From Akebia trifoliata (lineage: Eukaryota; Streptophyta; Magnoliopsida; Ranunculales; Lardizabalaceae), in contig CM030715.1 in the NCBI GenBank assembly GCA_017979445.1, positions 11,400,187 through 11,464,186 of the forward strand: a DNA stretch of 64,000 nt. Reading direction: 5' to 3'. Below the pieces are notes generated by a model that saw only the letters and a list, made by a program, of their open reading frames with translations, made no database searches and had not been told where the DNA came from. A program made the position numbers and the translations under genes. Positions 10,107 through 20,515 of the stretch are shown here, piece after piece. Each line of letters starts with the position of its first letter. The first letter of the stretch is position 1.

Positions 10107-12044
10107 TGTAATACCCCAGATTTTCAACTCATATCTCGAGAAAATTAAATGGTGAGATTTGGAGAAAAATATCGAAGGAGAGACTTAGAGTAAAATACTC
10201 GAATATTATTATGATTTATTTCGAGGAAAACCGACTTCGCTATTAGATTCAAAAGGATTAGAATATATACATTAGCTTGTAAGCAAGTTCGAATTCGAGT
10301 TCGGATGAAAATGTTATAAAATCCTCGAATTTCGCGTTAAGTAGGATCCAAAATAGTGGAATTTTGTTAGAGTGAGAATCGAAAAGATTCGACCACACCA
10401 TTAGGACCGCAACAAAAAATTATTTGAAATCGTATACTCACTTATCAATTTTCAAGTCCGAATAGTTAAGCTACGATCGAAACTAGAAATGATGGAAAAA
10501 TTACAAGTATGCCCTCAACTTTGTTATAAAAGAAATCTGATTTTCTTTTATTTCATTCATTTTCTTCTCCAAAGAACCAAACGATAGCCACTTTTCAATC
10601 CAAGGGTTTTGACCCATTTCCATCAAGTTCTAGAGCGAACGAAGTCGAGTTGAACCTTGACGAAGAAGGCAATATTGTCGATATTGTCGAGCTCTACGTC
10701 CTCACCTCATCCAACCTCCATTTCCTTTTCTTTTCTCTTGGTCTCCCATAAAAATCAGCATGTGGGTTTGTTTATAATCACTTGGAACCTCATCCAAATC
10801 GTAGGAGAGTCGTTGTTGGTCATTAGAAAGGGGAAGAACACCTTCAAAGAGGGTTTCACGACCAACCACACCGTTGGCACCCGAGTTCAACCACTTTCGG
10901 AACTTCGTGGGTAAGTTGAAGGGTTTGAAGAACGGAACAAAGATCCAAAAAAGGGATCGACAAACCCAAAAATCGTGAGGAAGTTCAGTGCTGTCGGCAG
11001 GACCATTGGTCTTACCGACATCCACCGATGACCATTCTGTCAGTTCCACAGATAGAATGAAGCTTCTGTCGCCGATAATCATCTCCTATCGATAGGAACC
11101 GTTGGTTCCACCAACAGAACAAGGTTCTGCCACCGACATCCTTTTTATGAGTCAGAAACAAACTCTCACTATTGGTTTGACTTCCTCATTGCTTATACTT
11201 GATTTCCCAACCTTCATTTCATTAAAAACATTTAAGTAAATATCCTCTTTAATTTAAGTAAAAATTAAATAGGACATTTACTTTAAGTTCTTTAATAAAA
11301 TTAAGGTTTTACCCCCCATTTTGGAACAATAGGAATTGTTTCAAGATCCAAATCTCAAAGGATCAAAATCCGAATTTTGGTTTCAAGAACGAAACGTAAA
11401 TTTTGACGTTTTCGGTAAATTTTCAAAATGTAATAACTTTCGCATTACTTTGAATTAGATTTCAAAAACTATATGGTGTCGAATCTTGTGTTCGAGGCTT
11501 TCATTTCCAAAAATCCATTTTCAATTTTGAGAACTTTGAAAAATTGAGTTCTCGACACTTAGTCAAATTTTCACCAGCTTTCCTTGTTTTTAACAGCTTT
11601 GGTCCCGTGCATCGCCGGGACTTCGTTTTGAATAAAATTTGATGGTTTTTGATGGAAAGACCAAAAATGACTTTGAAAGATTGAAAATGAATGATTTGAT
11701 TAGAAGAGACGAAAAGTGAGATTATCGAGAAAATGAAAAAGGAAATGAATGGTAAAATGTCAGAATCACACCCGAGGGGTGATGTCTGCATCTTACATTG
11801 TATGTTGTATGTAGGTTGGTGAAAGGATATCTAGGTTATTAATGAAAGGGTTGCATATTTATTTATGATTCTGTTAGCGCGTGCGCTGAGTACTGTTATT
11901 TATTTTTAGGCCAGGTGGCCACAGTTGCATGGTAGGAACTGGATATCCATTCTCAACCCTATTCTGTTAATTTCTCTTTTATTTTAAATGAAAAATCATA
12001 TATATACGTAACTATTTTGTGAGCTGTTAAAGGGTTTGTGAATG
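10107..12044 (+). repeat. G2 LTR, first segment
   Basis: Non-coding LTR sequence that is the reverse complement of G1 (25010-25866 plus 36373-37719). Its open frames (for example 10702-11082 on the minus strand) have no recognisable domains. The uninterrupted Athila insertion target (TCCCA, minus TGGGA) is preserved at 11205-11209. The last five bases, GAATG, are the expected target site of K. Confidence 0.85.
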
Positions 12045-13203
12045 TGTAGACACCCCATTTTTGCATCCGCCTGATTAATCAACTCGTCAACCCGATTGCA
12101 ATGATTCCCAATGATGGATGTTATTTCTATTGCTTTATTTTGTTACCAGATGTGTTTCAGAAATCCGGATGAGGTATCTCGAATTGACAAAACCTTAGAA
12201 ACCACGCTACGCTAGGAAAATACGACCCAGAAACATAAAAACCATCATCTTGTAGACCAAAAAGAAACTTCACGATAAAAATCACTAAAAATTGAACAAA
12301 TTACCAAAATACCCCTAACTTCAAAACAACCCTAGAGCCTACGTTACGCTTAGGAAAATCCATTCGAACACATAAAATGACAAATCGGAACCAAATAAAT
12401 CATTTCACTAATTTTAACAGAATTTGACAAAATTACGAAAATGCCCCTCATAAAGTTCACAATCATTTCACACAAAAAATTTCATAAATAACAAAAACTA
12501 ATATTTCCATTGAATTCCTTATGAAAACCGATTCTAAAACATCCTAGAACATTAAAAACCGACTTAAAACGTGACAAGTCCTCTCCGGGGGCAAAATGGT
12601 AATTTCACAATTTTCATGATAAAAAATTCCGAAATTAATAAGTAAAACATTAAATAATTAAATTTAAACATTAATGAAATTAATTTAAAAATTTTGAACC
12701 TAAAAATCGATTTATTAATCGGACTCTCAGGCAAAATTGTTGAGGGTTCGTGGGATATTTCTTTAAGGACCCCTCCATTTGGGGGTCCAAAGAATTAAAA
12801 AATTTTAGAGGAGGGGTTCTCCAAAAATCAAAGTAAATCAAGCAAGACTAAGGTCAAGGTAGGTATTAAAGTCAATCAAGTGAGACTGAAGTCAAAATTA
12901 AAGTCAATTAAGCAAGACTGAAGTCAAGATATTAAAAGTCAATCAATAAAGTCAAAACATTAAAAGGCAATCAAATAAGACCAAAGTCATAATAGAATTC
13001 TAATTGATTAATAACTCTATCTAATAGAGTTCTAACTTAAAAATAATTCTACCTAAAACAATTTGAATTAAAAACAAAATTCTACCTAAAACAATTCTAA
13101 TTAAAACACAATTCTACCTAAAACAAGTCAAATTAAACGTAACTCTAATTAAAAGATCTATAATTAAACACTAACTCTATCCAAATCAACCCCTAAAAAC
13201 ATC

Positions 13204-13211
13204 TATAAATA
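13204..13211 (+). promoter_or_regulatory. TATA box of K 5' LTR
   Basis: TATAAATA upstream of the conserved CACACCCTATTTTCG stretch. Equivalent boxes lie at 23391 (LTR B), 63809 (E) and, on the minus strand, 48973-48980 (C) and 58066-58073 (D). Transcription of K would start a short distance downstream. Confidence 0.75.
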
Positions 13212-13534
13212 GAGGTGCTCACACCCTATTTTCGTATCAAATCATAACCCTAATAGAAGTAGGTCTAGAAGCTCCCCTAGCCCCCCATAAACCCTAGTTT
13301 GGAGCCCCAACTCCTTAGTTAACATCCCTCCTTCAATTTTAGTCTAGAAAAACACCCAAAAGCTTCTAAAAACCACCCCCAATCCGCAACGAACTTGAAG
13401 AGTCAGATTCAAAAAACAAGGAGATACCTTGCCTCGGAGATCCGAAGTCAAATCCGGAAAAGAACGAAGCAAGGGAGCACGGTACAAGGAGCTCTTTTTG
13501 TCAGATCTGAGGGAACCAAGTCCTTGCCATTGGA

Positions 13535-13545
13535 AAGGTAAATTT
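13535..13545 (+). promoter_or_regulatory. Possible splice donor in the K LTR
   Basis: AAAG followed by GTAAATT, with a T-rich tract ending TTTATTTAG about 35 bases later. LTRs C and D of J keep an equivalent GAAG/GTAAGC on the minus strand (at 48643-48650 and 57736-57743). The nearest AG is too close for a normal plant intron, so an acceptor would have to lie further on. Speculative. Confidence 0.3.
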
Positions 13546-13816
13546 TTATTTCTATATTTATTTTTTATTTAGGTTTTAGCAATGTAATTTACTTGGAACT
13601 TTAGTAAAGACCGGCTTTGGTCGGGCGGGGTTGGTGCCTAACACCTTCCAACCCCGTAACTTGATCCCCGAATTCAGATTTTTTTTGGTTTTAGATTAGT
13701 TTTTATCCGTTTAGAGTCATTGATCGGTTCCTAGACCGTAATAACTAGGTGGCGACTCCCAAACCTCAAGGGTCAAAAGCGGATCTGCGCACCCCGCGGA
13801 TCGAGGGCGCTTTCAG

Positions 13817-13835
13817 TGGCGACTCCACTGGGGAC
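13817..13835 (+). promoter_or_regulatory. K primer-binding site (Arg tRNA type)
   Basis: TGGCGACTCCACTGGGGAC begins one base after the LTR. This is the primer site type reported for Ogre elements, complementary to a tRNA-Arg 3' end. The same sequence occurs inverted in J (57444-57462) and in variant form in M (47161). Confidence 0.88.
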
Positions 13836-14047
13836 TATTGAGGATCAAACTTGAAAAACCCCAAGTATGGGAGCATTGCCAAGATGACCTAGTTTTTTTT
13901 TTATTATTTAGTTGGATTTATTTTATTTATTTTTTCTGTTTATTTATTTTGTCTTGATTGTAGATGATTTGGGTATTGCATTTTTTTTTTTTTCAATTAA
14001 GGATCACTTTTTGATAACCCATAAATAATGAAAGATTCAAATTGATG

Positions 14048-14995
14048 GAATGATGAAGGTTGGACAAAAATATTAAAACGTTTTTATAGAATATTCTAGT
14101 GAGAATTAAGTCTGAGAGCCTCTTAATAAAACATAGATCTCGTCGAGTAGATTAATTTAGAATCTGAGTTCACTCAATTTCATTATCGGAAGCCTTAGAT
14201 ATCATCGATGCAAGTTCAATTTGTAAATCTGGAATTATTTCTGAATGAAAGTTGGGACAGCAACGTTTAAAATTTTTTACAGAACATTCTAGTGAGAATT
14301 AAGTTTGGGAACTTCTTAATAAAACGTAGATCTCATCGATTAGATTAATTTAGAACTTGAGTTCACTCAATGTCGTTATCAGAAGCCTTAGATATCACCG
14401 ATGCAAGTTCAATCTGTAAATCTGGAATTATTTCTGAATGAAAGTTGGGACAGCAACGTTAAAATTTTTTTACAGAATATTCTAGTGAGAATTAAGTCTG
14501 GGAACCTCTTAATAAAACGTAGATCTCATCGAGTAGATTAATTTAAAACTTGATTTCACTCAATTTCGTCATCAGAAGTCTTAGATATCATCGATGCAAG
14601 TTCAATCTGTAAATCTGAAATTATTTCTGAATGAAAGTTGGGACAGTAATGTTAAAACTTTTTTACAGAACATTCTAGTGAGAATTAAATCTGGGAACCT
14701 ATTAATGAAACGTAAATCTCATCGACTAGATTAATTTAGAACTTGAGTTCACTCAATTTCGTTATCAGAAGCCTTAGATATCATCGATGCAAGTTCAATC
14801 TGTAAATCTGGAATTTTTTCTGAATGAAAGTTGGGACAGCAACGTTAAAACGTTTTTACAGAATATTCTGGTGAGAACTAAGTCTAGACACCTATTAATA
14901 AAATGTAGATCTCATCGAGTAGATTAATTTAGAACTTGAGTTCACTCGATTTCGTTATCGAGAGCCTTAGATATCATCGATGCAAGTTCAGATTG
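14048..14995 (+). repeat. 193-bp tandem repeats in the K leader (5 copies)
   Basis: Starts recur at about 14050, 14243, 14436, 14629 and 14822, a constant 193-bp step. Each unit has 'gaatgaaagttgggacagcaacgtt', 'acagaatattctagtgagaa' and 'ttagatatcatcgatgcaag' blocks. J has no equivalent array, so it expanded within K or its recent parents. Confidence 0.92.
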
Positions 14996-15419
14996 TTTTC
15001 CTAATTCACAGAAAATCTGAATTTATCTAATGTTGGCACAATTAATGTTCTTGAGAGTGAGCTCATCTCAACCATTGTCATTCTATCATCAATGTAACAC
15101 CTATTGGAATCTCGATTTATTTTGGATCACCTAAAAGTGATCATTTATTGGACTTTAAAAATTAAAAAAATTGTGCCTATTGCGATGATTAGATCTAATT
15201 AATTATTATAGGCCCTTATTTATTAATTGATTTGCTAATTGATGAATGCTAGAGATGTGCACGTTTAAAGCTTGAATTAAACCATATGAGTATGTTCCTG
15301 ATCGATGTTTGCTTGCACTTGTATGATTTAATATCCTCTCTTGATTGGCTTGATTGGGCCATGGGCCCATTTGTTTGAAAAGGCCCCGGGCACACCCCAC
15401 CTTACTTTGCACACACCAC

Positions 15420-15765
15420 ATGCACGTTTACCGCTTTACTCACTTACACGTCCCATTTAGCCAACGTGGCACTAGTGCGTGGCCCGGTCTCTTCGGAGAT
15501 GCGACGTCATTCATGAAACCCACAACTCCAGTCACGTACCTTAGGGTATATCGAACTGGGGCATCAACACCGTCTGATCAGGTGATTCTGAGAGACATAT
15601 TGATGCACCCAGGCTGGAGCGACCTGAGCCTTTGACCTATTGTAAGCCACACAGTCACATGTCCCGATTGCCAACGTAGTACTAGTACGTGGCCGGTCCC
15701 CTCGTGGGATGCCAAACCATTTATGAAAGCTACAACTCTTGACTCGTACCCGTAGGTATAAAAGG
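15420..15765 (+). repeat. Internal leader duplication with palindromic cores
   Basis: A segment of about 115 bp at 15431-15551 recurs at 15645-15760. Each copy has a perfect 10-base palindrome, GCACTAGTGC in the first and GTACTAGTAC in the second. J has the same duplication in its leader (54920-55240, inverted). Confidence 0.7.
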
Positions 15766-15780
15766 TAATCTAAGTATATC

Positions 15781-15925
15781 AATTACACTTCTTGGTCAAA
15801 ACCGGTGCCTAAGCAAGATCTTGCCCCGCTGTACCCTACTGTACGAGGGGGATAGACTACGTCTATTCTAGACGAGAGGTATTTAAGTGGGCCCTTGCTC
15901 AGCATTGTGCGCCACTCTCTCAACT
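15781..15925 (+). ncRNA. Conserved retroelement leader module (K copy)
   Basis: Ordered blocks: 'cacttcttggtcaaaaccgg', the perfect 12-base palindrome GCAAGATCTTGC (15813-15824), GGGGGATAGACTACGTCTATTC (15847-15868, a hairpin with arms ATAGAC and GTCTAT) and 'aggtatttaag'. The same order is found in J (54770-54900, minus), L (34150-34240, minus; Athila) and M (59945-60035). It lies between PBS and coding region in all four. A genomic RNA dimerisation or packaging signal is my inference; no function is shown by the sequence itself. Confidence 0.55.
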
Positions 15926-16384
15926 GGAGATCAAACTGGCTGTTTTTGGCTTCAGAGAAGTGAATTGAGGTTTTAGATTATCACCTATACGGTATATCAA
16001 ACCAAGTCACCACGTATCGAAAGGTATATAGGTGTGCTTGGGCAAGAGTGGCCAGATAAAAATGCATTGCACGTAGTAAGCCTAGAGTCTAGAAATATTC
16101 CCCATAGGTCACGACCCGAACTTATCGTGGGTGTTCCCGGGTTGTTTATTGAATGAATGCCTGTTGTAGGATGAATGTTTGTGAGTGATATGAATGTTGA
16201 GATCAAAGTGCATGATTGTCCTTAAGGATCAAAGAAATTTTGTTTTTGAAAATCAAAATGGGTGCACAGACCCAATAAAAAATCCATCTCTTGCAAATGA
16301 CCCAGCCCAACTCGATCCAACAATCCTGATGGACCGGGCCATTTAAATCGAAATGGAAATCGAATTTTCAAAGAAGAAAAGAAA

Positions 16385-16530
16385 GTATTTTCTAGGAAAA
16401 AATGTTTTCTAAAAGAAGTGTTTCCAGAAAAAGTGTTATTCTCTAGAAAAAAATTTTTCTAAGAAAAAAATGTTTCTAGAAATGTTTTCTAGAAAAAGAT
16501 TTTCTAAGTTTACCATTCCAAGAATATCCA
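16385..16530 (+). repeat. TTCTAGAA palindrome cluster in the K leader
   Basis: Repeated short palindromes of the form TTTTCTAGAAAA and variants (GTTTTCTAAAAG, TTTCTAGAAATG). J has a related but looser cluster at 54120-54300. They resemble heat-shock elements (alternating TTC and GAA) or could form RNA hairpins. Confidence 0.55.
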
Positions 16531-16929
16531 AGATATTTTTCAATAAAAACATTTTTAAGAAAAAAGTTTTCAAAAGAGAAAAGAAGGAAAAATGATTTGA
16601 TATATATTTGCATGAAAAATTATTGAAATATGTTTGAAGTTGTTATTCAATGAAAACATTATTGTCAATATTTTTCAAGAGTGCAGTAAAATTATTTTTC
16701 TTCTGAATAATCATTAAATGGATGAATTTTTTACGGATTGGTGCACAAAATTCTATAAAATCTCAGTTCATTTATTTAAAATGTTATCAAGGGGGTGACA
16801 CTGAAATTGGTTAAATTCACCTTCAAAGAGGTTTTAAGGGTTATCATTGTATCTAAGCTCAATCGTCTATCGTCTAGCTAGGGTTGTAAATCCGGTCAGT
16901 TAGAGTAAACGTCAATATCAAGTCAACAG

Positions 16930-17470
16930 TCAGAAATGACCTCAAAATTTCTCAACATCATCCAATTGTTCTTTGAAAATCATAGTGCTTCAATCCTACC
17001 GGTTGTAAGCAATGTCTCAGTTATCATCAAGCCCGTTTTGGGTAGTCTTGAGTTTTCATGGGTCATTTGGGTTAGCTCGAGTCTTTTTTTTTCTAGCAAG
17101 GTCATGTCTTCCTTAGATTGAGCCTACTCTTTCTTATTGAGTCAAGTTAGTTCGTCGAGTTTATAGAGGTGTCTGTCGCTCCTTCTGAATTGATCGTACA
17201 AAAGAAATTTTTGAATATCTCGAGCGCATTAGCGAATTAACTAATAATCTAACTTCAAAGACAAGAAGATAAGAGTCGGGCTCAACAAAAAGCAAAGGTC
17301 ATTGACCTCGGAACAGAAATAAATTCTAAAGAGATTCAAATAGAAACCATCTTATCTCTAGAGGAACACAATGGGATAATGAATTTTCTCAGAAATTTCA
17401 AAAGACTTGTTCGTGTGATCATATGAGGGTATGTTAGGTACAAGCTTGAGTGTTGTTCAACATGGACTAG
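16930..17470 (+). pseudogene. Remnant of the Ogre/TAT coding region before the deletion
   Basis: Clearly shared with J (53770-53230, minus). In J a frame reads EIDRIKEIFEYLERINELTNN and SEQEDKSRAQS; K has the same with more stops. The end (about 17310-17400) resembles the acidic spacer ahead of RT in TAT elements ('EIQIETILSLEEHNG'). After about 17470 the sequence joins directly to integrase, so RT and RNase H are gone. No function can be assigned to the remnant. Confidence 0.5.
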
Positions 17471-17474
17471 ATAC

Positions 17475-18185
17475 TCGTCTATATCAATGGAATCAAAGGA
17501 GATGTTATAAAATGTATCAGTATTATCCTCACTACATCTTAAGTTGCAAATCATATATTATCAGTCGATATGGGGATACCTTTTGAATCGATATCTGATA
17601 ATGGGTTGTACTTCAAAGCATAAATCACTACTCTGTGTTTAAAGTTGAAGATCCGGAATCACAAATCATCCCCCTACCGTCCTCAGATTGATGGAACGGT
17701 TGAAGCAGTTAGTAAGAGTCTCAAAACTATCATCAGGAAAATGTGTCAATCACATCGAGATTGGTCAGAAAAATTATCATTCACGCTATGGACATATCGA
17801 ATCTCAATTCGATACTTCACCGGAGCTACTCCCTACTCCTTAGTGTATGGCATAGAAGCAGTCTTGCCAGTTGAAATGGAGATTTTGTCTCTCACGGTTC
17901 TGTTAGAAAGTCAGTTGTCAGAAGCAGACTGGGTTCGTCAGCAGTAGGAAGAATTAAACTTGATCGAGAAAAAAAAGAGTTAAAGCCCTGTACCATGTGC
18001 AAGCTTATCTAAGAAAAGTCATTCGTGCATTTGACAAAAATGTCAAAACTCATCATTTACAAGTCAAGGATTTAACTATCAAAATTGAACACTGCTCCTC
18101 GACTATAGGAGAAAGTCTGAACCCATTGGAGAAATTCATTCATTAAGGAAATACTGTCTGGAAAAGTCGTCAGACTTCAAGATCA
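17475..18185 (+). pseudogene. pol: TAT/Ogre integrase C-terminal half (K)
   Basis: Integrase inserts element DNA into the chromosome. Recognisable in order: VANHI and PFESISDNG (second catalytic aspartate, about 17565-17610); HKSSPYRPQIDGTVEAVSK (third catalytic residue, E, near 17705); DWSEKLSFTLWTYR; STGATPYSLVYG-like and EAVLPVE; then VRQ and, after one stop at 17945, EELNLIE and ALYHVQAYL. The open frame is 17645-17947. The zinc-binding domain and first aspartate are missing. Stops after VANH and near 17620 disable it. The residual C-terminal tail is damaged to about 18470. Confidence 0.85.
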
Positions 18186-18755
18186 TGATGGAAGTGAACT
18201 ACCAGAGTCAACCAACCTTGACCGGATCAAATGGTACTACATTTAAGGAGGCCATCTTTGGCCGAATCAATTCACCTGTTACCCAGTTCAATATATCATT
18301 TCTCAACCCCTTTGCAGCCTTTTCAAAAAGAAAAATTATGCCTTTTTCTTTCTCAGCTCGATCACCTAACCTAGGGGAGGGAAGTTCGAACTACGTTTTG
18401 GTCTGATCCCAAAATTCTGGGGTACGTAGGCAACCTGAGAAATTACTTCAGGCCCGACCACGTCAATAAAAAAGATCTATTTCCCCACACAAAAAAAATC
18501 AAAAAAAAAAAAAAAAAAAAATTCAAAATGGGGAAGAAAATTCAAGAAAAAGGAAAATAACCTAAAAGGAAATGCCACGCAAGGGGCATTTGGGTTTTTG
18601 AGCCTCAAAATCTTTTTCTTTTTATACCCAGTCCTAAGCTTACCCATGAAAGTCCTCCTAAGTACCGTGCGAAAAGTCAAGGAAGATAGCAAAGCATGAT
18701 CAAACAGTAACTCCAGAAGTTCAGAAGAGAAGAAAAAGATAAAAAATGATAAAGC
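18186..18755 (+). other. K post-integrase region
   Basis: Damaged end of pol followed by non-coding sequence with A-rich tracts (18487-18520). The segment from the 'cctaggggagggaagtt' to the 'ggcccgaccacgtcaata' phrases is matched in J (52370-52200, inverted). No other gene was seen. Confidence 0.5.
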
Positions 18756-18980
18756 CTGCTAAGTTGAAAATCCGAAAAGGGCGATTTAGGTAAAATTAAG
18801 GCAAGCTCGCAACGTTGAAAATCTGAAAGGACAACTTGGTAACAATCAGAGCAAAGAAAAAAAAGAGCTCGCTAGATCGAAAACCTGAAAAGGCGATCTA
18901 GGCAAAAGCTAGAGCAAGCTCGCTAGATTGAAAACTTGAAAAGGCGATCTAGGCAAAAGTTAGAGCAATAAAGAAAAAAC
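18756..18980 (+). repeat. Short tandem repeats 'agctcgctagat.gaaaa.ctgaaaaggcga' in K
   Basis: Four diverged units of roughly 45-60 bp centred on 'gcaagctcgctagattgaaa' and 'aaaaggcgatctaggcaaaa'. J has three to four equivalent units at 51700-51920 on the minus strand. Confidence 0.75.
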
Positions 18981-19715
18981 AGAAGAAAATCCCAAGCTGA
19001 GAGCAGTCCAAGCTGAAACATCAGAAGTCCGAATAATCAAGTTCAATACTTAGCTTAAACCCGGCATAGACTCAGAAGCCACAAGTATCTTGTCTACGAT
19101 CGATCTGAAAATGTTTACTTCCCCGAGTGAACCAATGGAGAAAAAGGGTGAATTCTATGATGAGTCCCCAAAGGAAATATTTTGTTCTCTTGAGCCTGAA
19201 TCAAAATCTTTAATAAAATTAATCAAAATTAAAAGTTGAGTCTTTATTGCGCTTGTGGTAATCAATTATTTCAAACCTTCATACAAGGGGCATTTTCTTT
19301 CTTCTTTCCCCCTTACACTAGGGGCATTTTTATATTACACGATGTGTTCAATTATTTTCAAGGCCATGTTCATTGTCAAACTAGGGGCATTTTGTCTTCG
19401 AGCAATGTTAATCCTATAAAAATAATAGGAACCCCAAACTTAAGGTTACCCTCTTGATAACTGTTTTTTCGAAAAACTTTTGAGGTTCAAAAGAAATAAA
19501 AACTCATGTTTTAAATTCATAAAACTTTTTGATAAATCCTTGAGGTTCAAACAAAAGCATATTGGATCTCACATAGAAGATATAACATTCTTTCGTTCTC
19601 CAGATTCTTTTCCAGATTCAATCATTCTTGGAATCAATCATTTCTCTTCCAGATTCATTATCTTCTAGATTTATTCGCTCTAATCAGTTTTCTCCAAAAT
19701 TCATTCATTCCTTTG
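18981..19715 (+). other. K 3' untranslated stretch before the satellite arrays
   Basis: Non-coding. It has three 'aggggcatttt' repeats at about 19285-19395 and an A/T-rich zone to 19620, matched in J around 51100-51500 on the minus strand. No gene was seen. Confidence 0.5.
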
Positions 19716-20515
19716 CCAGTTTTGCTCAGTCTCCGCCAAGGGTTATCTTGGATTTTGTTCAGTCTCCGCCAAGGGTTATCTTGGATTTTGCTCAGTTGCC
19801 GCCAAGGGTTAACTTGGATTTTGCTCAGTTTCCCCCAAGGGTTATCTTGGATTTTGCTCAGTTTCCGCCAAGGGTTATCTTGGATTTTGCTCAGTCTCCG
19901 CCAAGGGTTATCTTGGATTTTGCTCAGTCTCCGCCAAGGATTAACTTGGATTTTGCTCAGTTTCCACCAAGGGTTATCTTGGATTTTGCTCAGTTTCCGC
20001 CAAGGGTTAGCTTAGATTTTGCTCAGTTGCCGCCAAGGGTTAGCTTGGATTTTGATCAATTGCCGCCAAGGGTTATCTTGGATTTTGATCAGTTTCCGCC
20101 AAGGGTTAACTTGGATTTTGCTCAGTTTCCGCCAAGGGTTATCTTGGATTTTGCTCAGTCTCCGCCAAGGGTTATCTTGGATTTTGCTCAATTGCCGCCA
20201 AGGGTTAACTTGGATTTGCTCAGTTTCCGCAAGGGTTATCTTGGATTTTGCTCAGTTTCCGCCAAGGGTTATCTTGGATTTTGCTCAGTCTCCGCCAAGG
20301 GTTATCTTGGATTTTGCTCAGTTGCCGCCAAGGGTTAACTTGGATTTTGCTCAGTTTCCGCGAAGGGTTATCTTGGATTTTGCTCAGTTGCCGCCAAGGG
20401 TTATCTTGGATTTTGCTCAGTCTCCGCCAAGGGTTATCTTGGATTTTGCTCAGTTGCCGCCAAGGGTTATCTTGGATTTTGCTCAGTTGCCGCCAAGGGT
20501 TATCTTGGATTATGC
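19716..20515 (+). repeat. 33-bp tandem array (CCAAG type) in K
   Basis: About 24 copies of a 33-bp unit such as 'ttttgctcagtctccgccaagggttatcttgga'. The 33-bp step keeps a reading frame, so it translates as FAQ(F/S/L)PPRVILD repeats; this is a by-product, not a gene. Each unit has CCAAG, a six-base loop, and CTTGG. Confidence 0.95.

Larger units (their letters stand above)
12045..13815 (+). repeat. K 5' LTR
   Basis: 1,771 bp, TGTAGACACCCC... to ...GGGCGCTTTCA, with the PBS one base later. It contains an array of about 30-bp 'agtcaatcaag.aagact' units at 12830-13000, a TATA box at 13204 and a downstream CACACCCTATTTTCGTAT stretch also kept in LTRs B, C, D and E. The 3' LTR B (22243-23692) is a close copy with small indels. 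Confidence 0.92.

Noticed and set aside
10702..11082. 126-residue minus-strand ORF in G2
   Set aside because: It lies in an LTR, has no recognisable domain, and is not kept open in G1.
9904..12044. Reading 9.9-12 kb and 23.8-25.9 kb as a pair of LTRs of one element
   Set aside because: The orientations are opposite, and the TSDs show two separate solo LTRs (AACAA and CTATT) nested in each other.
14048..14995. Possible CRISPR-like regular array
   Set aside because: Whole 193-bp units repeat without unique spacers, and the context is a plant retrotransposon leader.
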